In this document: positions 10,565 through 23,400 of the stretch, piece after piece
Layout: each line of letters starts with the position of its first letter
How positions within the stretch are numbered: the stretch's first letter is position 1
Source of the DNA: Forficula auricularia
Taxonomy: Eukaryota > Arthropoda > Insecta > Dermaptera > Forficulidae
Direction: 5' to 3'
Assembly: GCA_024734495.1 (NCBI GenBank)
Contig: JALMQS010000326.1
Location: 789,130 to 853,129 of the forward strand
DNA: 64,000 nt
Translations under genes and position numbers: made by a program
The notes under the pieces: model-generated
Told to the model about the DNA's origin: nothing
What the model saw: the letters and a program-made list of their open reading frames with translations, nothing else
Database searches by the model: none

Positions 10565-10737
10565 TAACGGAGAGGTGATCCGCGACTGGAATTAGGTGTA
10601 CACGTCTTTAGAATTATGTGGAATTATTTTGGAATTCATTAGATATGCCCCTTTATCTATTGTCTTCTACTTGGAAATGAAAGTGGAAGGGGAAGTAGGT
10701 GTACAGGATATTAGGTCGCGATTCACCCCTCGATTAT
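10565..10737. mobile_element. Small inverted-repeat element (MITE-like)
   Basis: The ends are imperfect inverted repeats of about 30 bp: 'gaggtgatccgcgact' on the left against the complement of 'ggtcgcgattcacccc' on the right, each followed inward by a 'gtgtaca' block. It is 173 bp with no ORF. It sits just downstream of the host gene's 3' end. Confidence 0.55.
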
Positions 10738-11037
10738 AAGTATGTGATAAAAAAAAAAATAATGTCAAGTTTAAATTATTTAAAATTTATTTACATTCCT
10801 TAATTGGCACAATATGTAATATAAATATTGATCTGAATTATTTATTAACTACAGAAACTCAAAATCACGAGAATGCTTTAACATAAAAAAATATTACAAA
10901 TTTCTTCGAGATTTTTTTAACATCGAGAAATCAATAAATAATAATCTTTGATAAGAATTTATAAAAAAAATCATATTTGCAACTATTTCTTTATTGTATT
11001 AAATTTATTTTTAAATTATATTTGAGCTTAGAAATCT

Positions 11038-11043
11038 TTTATT
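11038..11043 (-). terminator. Candidate polyadenylation signal AATAAA
   Basis: AATAAA on the minus strand, about 245 bases after the stop codon of the minus-strand gene; a second one lies at 10990-10995. The hexamer is frequent in DNA this AT-rich, so either is tentative. Confidence 0.35.
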
Positions 11044-11286
11044 CATCATCGAAATTTATTTTTTTTACTTTTTGGATTTCATCTTTCATTTATCTGTCCA
11101 ATTTTAATTTCATTTTAAATGTTAGAGAAAATTTTCATTTTTCTATACCTTTAGTAATATAAATGTAATAGAAAATAAAATATCCACATTTAAAATATCT
11201 TCCAATGGTTCATTAAAATCACATTCTTCAATGAAGATTTTTTATACTATATAGGTATTAAAAACACAATTTTTTTGTTTTTCACT

Positions 11287-11486
11287 TCAAGGAGCGCGCT
11301 GAGCTAGAGTACCAGGCGTTCTTATGCGACCACCAGGAATTCTTCGCCGACCTGCTAAAAGTCCACTTAATCCTTTAGGTTCTGAAGCAGCAGGTGTTTC
11401 GGCTGCAGGGGTTGTTTCAGCTTCTGATCCAACAGACTCTTCTTTATTTGTTTCCTCGTTTTCACCTTCTTCTTTTTCTTCAGTTT
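11287..11486 (-). CDS. Exon 18 (last; stop codon)
   Basis: The acceptor is a pyrimidine-rich stretch ending TTTTAG, with entry phase 1 completing CAA (Gln 921) with exon 17. It encodes residues 922-986: a Glu-rich stretch, then Ala/Glu/Thr/Pro, and finally a basic tail with AGRRRIPGGRIRTPG before the stop. The frame stays open upstream to an ATG at 11511, but splicing from exon 17 fits better than a separate start. Confidence 0.82.
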
Positions 11487-14400
11487 CTAAAAGAAAATCA
11501 ATGTTTCTCATCTTAATATATGTTGCAGTAAAAACCCGTTTTTAGTAAGAATGGGCTCTTACCTGTTAAAACGCGTTTCACTGAATACGTTTGTGGCAAC
11601 CCGAATTCACTGATGTTGGTTGAGTTTGGTTCAAAGGTATTGAAACTTCATTTTTGACTTTCCGCCTTATTTTGGGTGTTTATTTTCAAAAAAAATATTT
11701 TCGTTTAAAAATTTTTGAAAATAAACACCCAAATCGAAGCGGAATGTCAAAAATGAAGATTCTAGTACTTTGAACCAAACTCAACCAACATCAGTAAACT
11801 CTAATTGACACAAAGGTATTCAGTGAAACGCGTTTTAACTAGTAAGAACCCGTTTTTCCTAAAAAATGGTTTTTACTGAAATATATACACTCAAAAGTAA
11901 AAAAAGCTCGACACTTGATAATTTTTAGATAAAATCTAAGTACAATATTAAAAAAAATATTTCCATATTTTGACTAAATAGGTAATTAAAAAAATTATTT
12001 CCTAAATTAAAATGATATTTTAATTTTTTTGACTTAATAAATATGATTTTAAAAAACAGAAAATTGCAACGCCTATCTATTAAAATAAAAAAACATGATT
12101 AATTAAAAAAATGTTTCTTTATGTCTCGTATATGAGCTTCTATACGATAAAAGTATGAACAGTTTCCAAAACAAAGAATAATTGATCGATTTTGATTAAA
12201 TTCATTTTTTTTTTTATTTTCGATATAATATTAAGTATCCATGAATTAATCGAAAGAATTAACATTTTAAATTATGTCTATTATTATTCAATATATTTTG
12301 GTTCGGTTATTTTATGGGAAAATATATTTTAATTCATTTTATCAAAAAGTAAAAAATAAAAATTATCGAGTCTCCGGTTTTTTTGCTGTTGAGTGTATAT
12401 AATTTATATCTATAATTCTATATATTGATTTATTATATTATTTATATTATTTGTATATAAAATAGTGGAATTTTATTTATGCTCTAAAAAATTACTAACG
12501 TGGAGCCTTCTCTTCTGCTGCTTCAGGAGCTGGATTTTGTTTCTTTCTTAACAATGGGCTAGGACCGCGACGAATAGGAGCTGAGTTTGATGCTGCTGGT
12601 GATGCCTTTGGTTGAACTCGTAATCGAGGTCTATTGCGTAATCTTGTTAACGCAGGAACAGGTGTTGTTGTCACGTTGTCTTCATTCTAGAATTGAAATT
12701 TTTTAAATTAATTCATATATAATAATCGTCCATTGCATTTCTAAAATCCGACATAAGTTTTTGGTCATAATGGAAAATCAAAGAGGATTTTCTCCGCTGT
12801 GAGAATCCTTTCAGATGAATTATGGTACTTCTGATATACCTAATCTACTCTTATTAAACGAGCAAAAATCGTTTGTTTATATATATCTTTTTATTTTGAA
12901 AACGGCTTTACCGATTTTGACGATATTCACGGGTTAGGGAATTTTCGGCTTGACAATTCGATCTGTCAAGGTCTCATCTTCGGTTAAATTATTTTTGATG
13001 GGTTTTTTATTAATTGTCTTGATAAAAATGTATAATTACATTTTTATTCAATTTCCTTTTAATAAATAATTGGTTTTTTCAATTTTAAATCCCACAAAGA
13101 TTTTATACCAAATGAAGTTATATATTAAAAGTAAGCAAATTAATTGATTATAAAGAAAGTTTTAATTTTATTTTAATAAATAATTGGTTTTTTAATTTTA
13201 CATCCTACAAAGATTTTATACCAAATCAAGTTATATATTAAAAGTAAACAATTTAATTGATTATAAAGAGAGTGGGAAATGGAGGTGCATGAGGTGTGGC
13301 GCAGTAAATGTTTCGGGTGCGGGGGGAGGTTCCAAGGGGCATGTACTATATATATTTGCATTTTTATCAGAATTTTAAATTAAAAATAATACTAATATAT
13401 AGCTTTTAACTGTAGCAAAAAGTTACCGAGCATCGCTCGGTGGCTCCAGGTATATGTTATTATATACCTAACTACTAAATTTCAGTCAAATATCTATAAA
13501 TTTCAAATTGTAAAATTCTGTTGAATGAATATTGTGATACCATATTGTTTAATTAGAAACATGTGTTTCGAATTGTGAAATATTTTTTAAATTCGCTGCC
13601 GATGGAATTATAATATCTTTTTATACATACTCTATTTCATTTCATGAAAAATCATTTGTTATGGTATTTATTCTTATATGTCTAATCAATAAGTAATTTT
13701 TAATACAGTGAAACCACTCAAATCCGAACTAATTGGGGCTGTAGCCTGTGCGGATTAGCCGAAAGCAGCTTCGACAATTGAAGATAACTGATATCAAGTA
13801 AAAGATAAAGTGATATTTTGTGTGTTTCTGTTATTATTTCATTGTTTTTGCAAAGTGATTAACCAAAAGAATTTCAATAACCAACTTTACCGTTTTTTAA
13901 TCCTGAATGACATAAGTATGTAGATTCATTTACACTTTGTTAGGTATGATAACTGTATTTCTAACTAATTATGTAAAATAAGGTTATAATGTAGAATATA
14001 TACATAAATGTTTTATGACTAAATAAATAAGTTTATCTTTTTTGCATTCGGATTTCCCGGGATTTCGGGTTTCCGGGGCTCGGATTTGAGGGGTTTTACT
14101 GTAGTTAGAAATATGATATGAAAAGCATCTTTAGAATAAAAAACACTTTTATACAATTTAATAGTTAGATTTGATTACTTCAGGAGAAGAATTGTGATTT
14201 TCTTCCTCTTCGGTTTCGCCTTCATTTTCTGCTGGCGGCGGTGTTGTGGAAGGAGCTGGAGAGGTAGATGCTCCAGGACGGCCAAGATTTAATCTTGGAC
14301 CAGGTCTTAATGACAAACGATTGCCATTAGCCAAATTTACTCTCGCACTGAAAAAACATTATAACAAAAATGATATTTAAAAAAAATATTTTTATAAACT

Positions 14401-17400
14401 TTATTATTAGGTATATCAATATTTACAAATCGGCAGTTCACAAGATAATTTTTATAACCTTTCTATAAGCGATTAAATAAGTTCTGCAAAATAAATATAA
14501 TGATTTTAAAATTTTTAGAATTGTGTGTGATTCTAAATAGATTGATTGATAGCTCCTGAATCATAAAAATTTTATTTTTTTGTTTTAGGTTCCTATCACA
14601 ACTTATTTTTTTTTTCAAAAAGAAAGAATTAATGAAGATAAGTAATATAACTGGGCTCAACCTTTTTGGGCCCATAAAAATACTTTTATACGTTTTTTAA
14701 ATTTTCGTCTTTTCTTTGTGAAAGTATAGCTATTTTCTTTCCACGAAAGTCTACCTTAGAATTACATAAGTTATTACGACTCCTACATTTAGTTTCATTG
14801 GTAGTTTTGTTGTGTGATGAATGCTGACATACAAATGTTTTTCGAAAGACTAATCGTTTAATATTAGGGTAATTATACCTTACAATCCAATTTGTTCGGG
14901 CTAACATTTATCAATTAAATGATATATAGGTAAATATTTTATTGATAAATGCCTACTAGTACAAATTCACCAGCACTAATTAGGTTATTATATTAAAACT
15001 CTGTGTGATATATATATTTATTCGAGATTCAGCTGCGCCTGCGACGTGATTAGATATTCATTCGAATAAAAAACTCTGTGTTCAGGTCTGTATTTTCAGG
15101 CGCTGAATTTAATATTCATTTTTAGTTTTTAAGAATTAATAACCTTTTAATTTTAATTATTAATTTAATTTTTTTTTCAATTAATGATATCATACAAAGA
15201 AAATAAATTTCTTCTGCTTGAAGCTATTATACATATTATAAAAAATACAAGGGCCTTGACACGACTCTATTATATTCTGAAGTATAATATTTAGATTTAT
15301 ATATAGGCTAGTATATTTATTTACCGCGTAGCTGGTTTAGTAGGAGCTGCTGTACTTTCTGAAGCCTGGCTGGATCCTTCTTCATCGTGTTCTTCTTCCA
15401 CTGGTGCTGCTGGAGTTGTAACTCGTCCTGGTCGCCTCGGTCGAATATTATATCTATGGAATTATTCAGATTGCTTAAGGTAGTTGTTTCGTGACAATAC
15501 TAGCAAAAAGTTAATGCTAGAGTATATAGAACAGACAATAAGGATTCATTGTTCATAAGCCCAAATCTTTTTGCTGTTTATGTACCAATTCTAGCCAATC
15601 CCGTGCTCGTTTGACAAATTTGGCACCATTGTAAGAGATTGAATATTTTTATATTAAAATGACAGATAAAATACATTTTAAAGGTCGATTTATTTCTATA
15701 AAAATCGTTTTGTTATTTTTTAACAAATGTAATCAACGCCTACGTTACACCTTATGAAAATTATAATTTTGAAAAAATCTAGCTCATGCGCGCTTTATAC
15801 ATCTTTCGCTGGTTAAATAAATGCGCTGTTGTCAAATTGTTTTTAGTGTAAATTTTTTTTATACATTTTTCATTATTTATTCCTTATTATCTCAGAAACT
15901 GTGTTGTAACTATGAATCAAAATTGTCTTAAAATATGTATTGGTTATTGTTTAATGTTGGTTTAGTTTTTTATAAAAATGGTAAGAAGGGTTTCTTAATT
16001 ATAATTAAATATGTATGTAAATTTTCCGATATCCCGTATAGTACAATGTTAAAGAAATTTAATATTTCCAGAACTGTATTGTTCATAAATTTCGTTTTGA
16101 CACCAATCGATGCAGAAGTATTTAAATAATAATCTGTCTAAATTTCAAAAAAATCCTAAGAAAACGCATTTGGCTGAACAACTACCTTAATAAATATTTA
16201 TAATGATAAGAGATTAATAATTCGCTTATCTGATTTGGTTGTAAGAATATATATATATTTAAAGAATTTATTTTCATTTTTGGGAAAACAAGGCAATAAT
16301 ATAATATTTTAGTTTTGGTACCTATCATGATGTGCTGCTGCTGGCTTAGATACGGAATGAGTTGTTCCGGATTCTCCACTAGTAGTTGGTGCTGAAGTAG
16401 TTGATCCTGATCCACGTCTTCGAGATGTTCCAGAATTAAATCGATTTGGACTAAAGCTTCGTGTAGGAGCAGGTTCTTTAGTTGATTCCTAATCATAACA
16501 ATTTTTTATCCTATAAAACACTGGTTCTTAACCTATAGATCGCGACCCAAAATTGGGTCGCAAAGCATATTCTTTGGTTCGCGCAGAGTCGTTAACCAAA
16601 TATCTTAATACATTAATTTTCAATAAGTTTAAAAATATATTTTCATTTATTCAATACTAATTAAATTAAAAATATCATAAACGTCTTCTTTTTCATTAAA
16701 TTTTCCTTGGATCAAAAAGTACCTTTTCTTAAATGTTAAAAACAATATATGAGAGTTAAAAAAAGTCTACATTTTAAAATTGAAAAAATTGCTTAAGCTA
16801 TGATCTAAAAAAAGGTAAAGAAACAAAATTGGATTTTTTTGGGTCGTGACGTGAAAATATTTCCTAAAATTGGGTCCCGTCTTAAAAAGATTAAGAACCA
16901 CTGCTATAAAACTTATGAGTGGGTGAATTTATTTATATGAATGATGTATATAAAAAATACAAAACGAAACTTTTCGAAATGAAATGAAATGAAAAAATTT
17001 AAAAATTTCAGAATTTTTATTTATTTATTGGTTTTGGAATCTTTAGTCCCCCTTCAAGTTTCCCTATATTTAATTAAAAATTTCGATTTCTTCCTTCAGT
17101 AGAAGAACAGTTAAGATTAAAAATTTGATTTCTTCCTTCAGTAGAAGAACAGTTAAGTGATATGTTATATGAATGATGTATATAAAAAATACAAAACGAA
17201 ACTTTTCGAAATGAAATGAAATGAAAAAATTTAAAAATTTCAGAATTTTTATTTATTTATTGGTTTTGGAATCTTTAGTCTCCCTTCAAGTTTCCCTATA
17301 TTTAATTAAAAATTTCGATTTCTTCCTTCAGTAGAAGAACAGTTAAGACCCGACTAGTTACCTCATCTTTGAGAACTGTAAACGAAACTTTACTTACGGT

Positions 17401-20400
17401 TCATCATAAAAACACTTTATCCGTAATTTGAGTAAGTTTTTCGTACAGTAGAACATGGATTTTCAGATTTCTTAAAATAAAAATGTAAAATGTAAAAATA
17501 TTATTTCTCGTACACTATCTTCATTGAGAGAACAGAAATTAGATTCAGGAAAGTCAACATGATGAATGAATTTTGTTAAACAAATAACAATAATTCTTAG
17601 TTAAATGAATTCGGCTCCCTATTATAAAGTAAATATTCTAGCTATCTGTGGGTTGAAGTGATAGGGTTACATTGACTATATAGCTTTCCAAGCAAACTAA
17701 AACTTTGGTATCTTATCAAGACATTATTAAGAAAAAAAATACTTTTTCGTTAGCTCCTTCAGCTGCAGAGTCTTCGAGAGGTTTCGGTGTTGTTCTACCA
17801 CCTGCTTTTCGGCCTCCAAAACCATTACCATTTCTGAAATAATATAACGGAATACAAAAAGTAGTAGTATAGTATATCTATTTATAATTTATATAAATAT
17901 TTTGAAAAAATGTGTTATAATTTACTTATTTGCTCCAAATCGGGCACGAGTTCTAGTTGACGTTTCTAGAGAAGGTTCGGTAGTTGTTGTAGTTGATCCA
18001 GAAGATTTAAAACGACTTGGTCTGCGTGCTTTCGGCCCATTTCGACGACCCACTGGTGCTTCTGTTGTAGTTGTTGGTGCTTCTGTTGTAGTAGTTGTTG
18101 TCGTAGTAGGGATAGGGGTAGTTGTAGTAGTAGTTGGCTCAGGAGTTGTTGTTAAGTCCTATAATAAGAAAATTTATAAAAAATAACTTTATTTCGACTA
18201 ATATTCAAAAAATGAAGATCTTAATATTTATCTACTTTTTTAGAATTTGTGAAATAGAGTTAAGTTCAAAATATACCAAGTATGAAGAGAAGTTCAAAAG
18301 AGTTTTTATATTTATTTGTGGTTATTTACTTTTTTTTTAAAATAAAATAATAATGTTACCAATTCAGTTGTATATATCCCTTCAGGATCTCCGGCTTCCG
18401 CAGGATCTAGAGAATTTAAAGACGCTTGTTGCAAAGCTGCGTATAATTCTAAAGCAGCTTTATCCATCATCGCAGAAAGACCATCAGGATTTTCTACAGG
18501 TTGTTCGGCTGTTGATAGCCCAGGCTCATCAGTTGATTGAGGAAAGGTTGATTCTGGAGAAAATTCAGGAGTTCTTCCTCCTCCACCTAAAAGAATATTA
18601 AAAAATATTTTTATTGTGAAACAACAATCGAAAATAGTAAAAAATTTAACTTAATTATAATGAGTTTGAAATTGGTGGTGTTTCACCCTTCCATACTGTG
18701 AAATAACACCAACCTCAAACTCATTATAATTTAACAAATTGTTAGCGATTAGATTTTTACCCGATTTTCTGCATTTTTGAATCTGAAATTCTGAAGCTAG
18801 AAAAGTCCAAAATCTAATTAGGTTAATGTTCAAATTTTCATTTGGCGATAAATTTATCCCAAAATACAAAAGAGATTCAGAATTAAAAATTGCATCAAAT
18901 AAAGGTTGAGTAGGGGTTAATATAAAAATATAAAACATCATTGTATTTATATTTGTACAATATTCAATTAGTCTGATATTCTATATAAATCACGAATTTT
19001 GTATTTCTCACTGTATAGCAACAGGGATCTTTAATGAAAAAATAAATTAATAAAACTTAAAGAATATAAAAATATAATCTTACATAGGCGCCCTTTTTGT
19101 TTATTCTATTATAATTACATGAAAAGCAAAATAGAGGGGTTTGATAAAATTTCAAACGATCGACGATCAAAGAAGTTTGGCGACTACTGCTTTAAAGTAG
19201 CCTTATATTAAATGTCAAGCATTATAACTCTGATAATTGCGTGGAAATTGTGATATCTTGAAATGAAACCAGATTTGTATAATTTTTTAGTTTTTAGGTC
19301 TTGTATTTTTTTCAATATTCTACAGGAACGTATCAATAAATTTCATAGAGGTTTTAATTCTAGGCATCTTTTGTATTTAAGGAAAAATTAATTGGGAAAT
19401 GATTTTTTGTATTGAATTTTCTTAGAGTAAATAAATAAATAAATAAATAAATAATAATGAATTAATACTTTGGCCATCCCGGGATGTTTTGTTGACTTCT
19501 ATCCATGAACTCAAGTTTTTTACTATAAAGCCTAAATTTTACGCAACTTTTAAGAAGCGGTGACGAAATGATTGCCTATATTCAGGCGTACAAGGCTAGA
19601 ATTTTTCTTTAGGAATAATCTAAATGTTTTCAAATATTGTTTAGGAATAACCTATACAAATTTAAGTATAGGTATAATATATCATCTAAACGTCTATTTA
19701 TGAGCCGATCAGAGGCCAATGCAATTAAGTCTAAACCAAAAAATATATGTTTTTTAAATCCCAAATTCATTAGAAAACAATTTCAGAAGAAACAAAAAAA
19801 AGGCTCTACTAATGAAAACCAGACTCAGCAAATTTTTTACAAAAATAATAAACCTGGTAATGAATTTACGAAAATGAATAAATTTTCCAAAAGTGGTCTT
19901 AGAATCAGATGAGCTTTTGAACTACTCATATATTTACAAATTTGAAGTTACTTTTTGTGATTTCATAATATACAAATATCGTATTATTATTATTATTATT
20001 TCTTAAAGCAACTAATTTTCTAGAGATAATGAAACAATTTCTCTCGAAACGTTTGGACATGCATTAAACGTGTTGGAATTTTTTTTTTTTTTTTTTTTTT
20101 TATAAAGAATTGTATTTATTAAAAAATAAAATTAATTTTAGTTGCTTCCTTTCATGAAAACTAAGCATAAACAACATATAACATGTTTTTAAAATTTTTT
20201 GTCTGTATGTCTGTATAACTCGTAAATTTTACAACTTAGAAATAAATAGTTTATATAAATACTAGCTGCGACGCCCGACTACGGCGGGTCTCTGGCTGAC
20301 CAAAGGGATTCGCCCTCTTGACCCCGTCCCCTGCTCCTTGAACCCTCTCCATTCCTCCACCTCCAACCACTCTCCACCACACAAACCCTCTCCGGACCTT

Positions 20401-23400
20401 CTCCCAAGCCTCCGGTCTCTCTTCACCCCATTTCTAGCTCCATAGAGGACCACAGATTATGTATACGAGATTTGGTTGAGTTTGATCCAAAGGGCTGAAT
20501 TTTCATTTTAACCCCCCCCCCCCCATTTTGGCAGATAATTTGGCAAGAATATTTTGGTGCCAAATAGGTCTTTTATAATCTTATTAAACTTGTATTCTTA
20601 ACATTAATTTTTAGACCCCCACCCCCTTCACCCACGGGCTCTAAATCTACGAATTTACATCGTAGCCTGTTTCTCTCTTTAAATAACTCGAGTCAGAATG
20701 GAACTTGTTTAAGATTGAATAGAACTTTTTAAAAAATAAATTTGCACTTATTTATTATTTGGTTCTAATTAAAGTAGAACTAGGGTTTTTATGTTTTTTG
20801 GTGATTTTTATAAGGCTGGCTTTATAGTGGAATAAATAGCAAAACATATTATTACAAATATGTTACTAAACTTTTAGATCGTTTTCGTAAATTTAAATTC
20901 AAACATGGAAATAACATGTTATTGAATTCTTAATAACAAATTTTCAGAGAAAATTTAATAATTAGTAAAATGTTATCAACATTTATAAACACATATTTAC
21001 ACTTGGTAAATAACATGTTAAGTACACTTGATATGAACTAAATTATGTAAAGTCGCCTTTAGAATAAAGAGCGATTTTTTTAATTATTTTTATTTAACTG
21101 TAGATAAATTTAAATTTATACTAAATTATTTTACGGTACCAATTAAACTTGGTGGCGGCTCATCGTCCTCATCTTCAATCTCATCTGTAGATACTGGAGC
21201 AGAAGATGTACTGGATGGAGGTCGTCTAATTGTCGGCCTTCTCTGAGGTGGAGGAGAATCGTCAAGGTCCTCGGTCACTGGAGCTGGATCTGGCAAAACA
21301 ATCTCGTTCGGTGTCACACCCAGGAATCGTACGGGTCCTGTCAGACGGATGGGTCATTGATTTAAAGGCTATTTCATATATGTCTCCATTTTTAATTTTT
21401 TTTTTTTTATTTTATTTTATTAAAAATAATTTTTAAACGTAAAAATGCTTTTAAATTGAAAATTATTTTAAGAGACAACCTGGTAAAAACATTTAATAGC
21501 CTATAAAAAAATGACCCTTTTTAGTTACTATATATTCATTCCCTTAAGAGAATTTTCTCGAGTTTATACAGGGTGGGGTATAAAGATCTACCACATTTTG
21601 AAGTATAAAAAATGAAAAAATTTAAATAGAAAAATATATTTTTGAAAAGAGCATAAATTAATTTTTTTAAAAATATGTTTTAAACATTATATCAGACGAA
21701 GGGGGGGGGGGGGGGGGGGAAAAAAAAAGAAAATTCTAGTCCTTTTGACCAAACTCAACCAAATTTTGTATACATATTCTGTGGGCCCCCAGAAGGCTAG
21801 AAATGCAAAAACTAACAGAATATGTATACAAAATTTGGTTGAGTTTGGTCAAAAGGGCTATAATTTTCATTTTGACCTCCCATTTTGGGTGATTAGTTTT
21901 TGCATTTCTAGCCTTTTTGGCGCCCACAGAATATGTATATACAATTTGGTTCAGTTTGGTTGAAAGGGCTAGAATTTTTATTTTTGACCCCCCCATTTTT
22001 TGTCTGATAATGTTTAAAACACATTAAAAAAAAATTATCTTCTTTTCAAAAATATTCTTTCTAGTTAAATTTTTTCATTTTTTCATCGACAATATACTAC
22101 ATGTACTCTGCACCAAAATAATCCAGAAATTTGATTATTTTAAATAAAAATGATTTAAACGAATTTGTTATTAATATTTCTATTACTTAATTTTTAAAAT
22201 TTTTTATAAAATATGAATCCAAAGCGGTCAAATGAGAGTGGGTAGTACCGTAGGTCTTTAAATCTCTGATCCAAATTAATTAATCTATATTAATCAAAAT
22301 TATTTTTATCGAAAGGACTTACAATATGCTACTTTCAGAATCTTAACGAAATTTTAAATTTAAGGGTTGTAAAGTCCGAACCCACATTTTGTCATTGTAT
22401 GCTCATAATATGACTGGAATGGAAAAATAAATTTACCAAGACAAACTGTTTACAATTATATTTGGATTAATTAAACTATTAATAATTTTAATTCACTTAA
22501 TTTTAAAACTATTGAAAGCCGTTTTTTTTATCTTAAATGCATTTGACAATACACATTTTTCATAATATTATGGTGTTCTTAAGTGGGTTCGGGACTGTTT
22601 ATCATTTTTATAAGAAAATTCTCAAATTTTTACCATTGAATCATTGATGTATTAAATATTTATTCCTGAAATTTGAAATTGATCGTCTGTCTCATTACCG
22701 AGAAATAAATTTTTGAAAATTGTCCTTTTAACTTGGAAGTAGCATAAATGGACCGAGCTTTTAAAAGGGCTATAACTTCTTTTCAAATTAAACCATTTTC
22801 AATAAATTTATACAGATCAATTATTCAACTTTTATGAATCGAATGATATATTTTTCAATAGATTTGACAGTCTAGTTATTTAGTTATTCATACATGTAAA
22901 AATAAAAAGTTATTTGCGGCCAACAGAATATAAGAAAAGCACTATTTCTTGAAATCGTTTTTGTGTTAAATAACTGTTTTTATAATGAAATTAGCAAATT
23001 TTTTTATTAAAAAATTTAGTAGACAGACGTTGTTACTCTGCAGAAATACAAAAGATTTTTTCGAAGATCAACCAGATAGATAATCTGTCCCGAACTCCCT
23101 TAAGAAATGGAACGAGAATATATCTAGAAGTAAATAAAAAATCACAAACCTGCTGGTAAGACTGAAGGAAAACTCGGTTGATCAGGCTCGCCGGATGAAC
23201 TTGAATGAGTTCTGAAAGATTGACTGTCAACTAATTCAAGACTAGGCCTTCGAACGGATCCTCCTGAAGACCCACCACGTGTTCGACTAACAGTTGAAGG
23301 AGTTGCTGCTGGGGTGGTTGTAGCCGCGGCGGCACTTCCTCTAGAACGGGGTGGAAATCGAGTATTAGATGGAAGACGTTCTGCTACATCTTCTGTAGTC

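Noticed and set aside
12494..12500. TAG after exon 17 as the gene's natural stop
   Set aside because: It lies inside a good donor (C|GTTAGT) whose phase matches a strong acceptor at exon 18; kept only as a possible retained-intron form.
17902..18186. Val-rich plus-strand frame
   Set aside because: It is the antisense shadow of the Thr-rich exon 12 (ACA/ACT codons read backwards).
21136..21140. Alternative exon 10 donor ACC|GTAAAA
   Set aside because: It would leave phase 0 and shift exon 11 out of frame; G|GTACCG keeps the frame.
21736..21996. Coding frames of 72-86 residues on both strands
   Set aside because: They arise from inverted copies of repeat B reading the same peptide words (NQI.YTYSV) on both strands.
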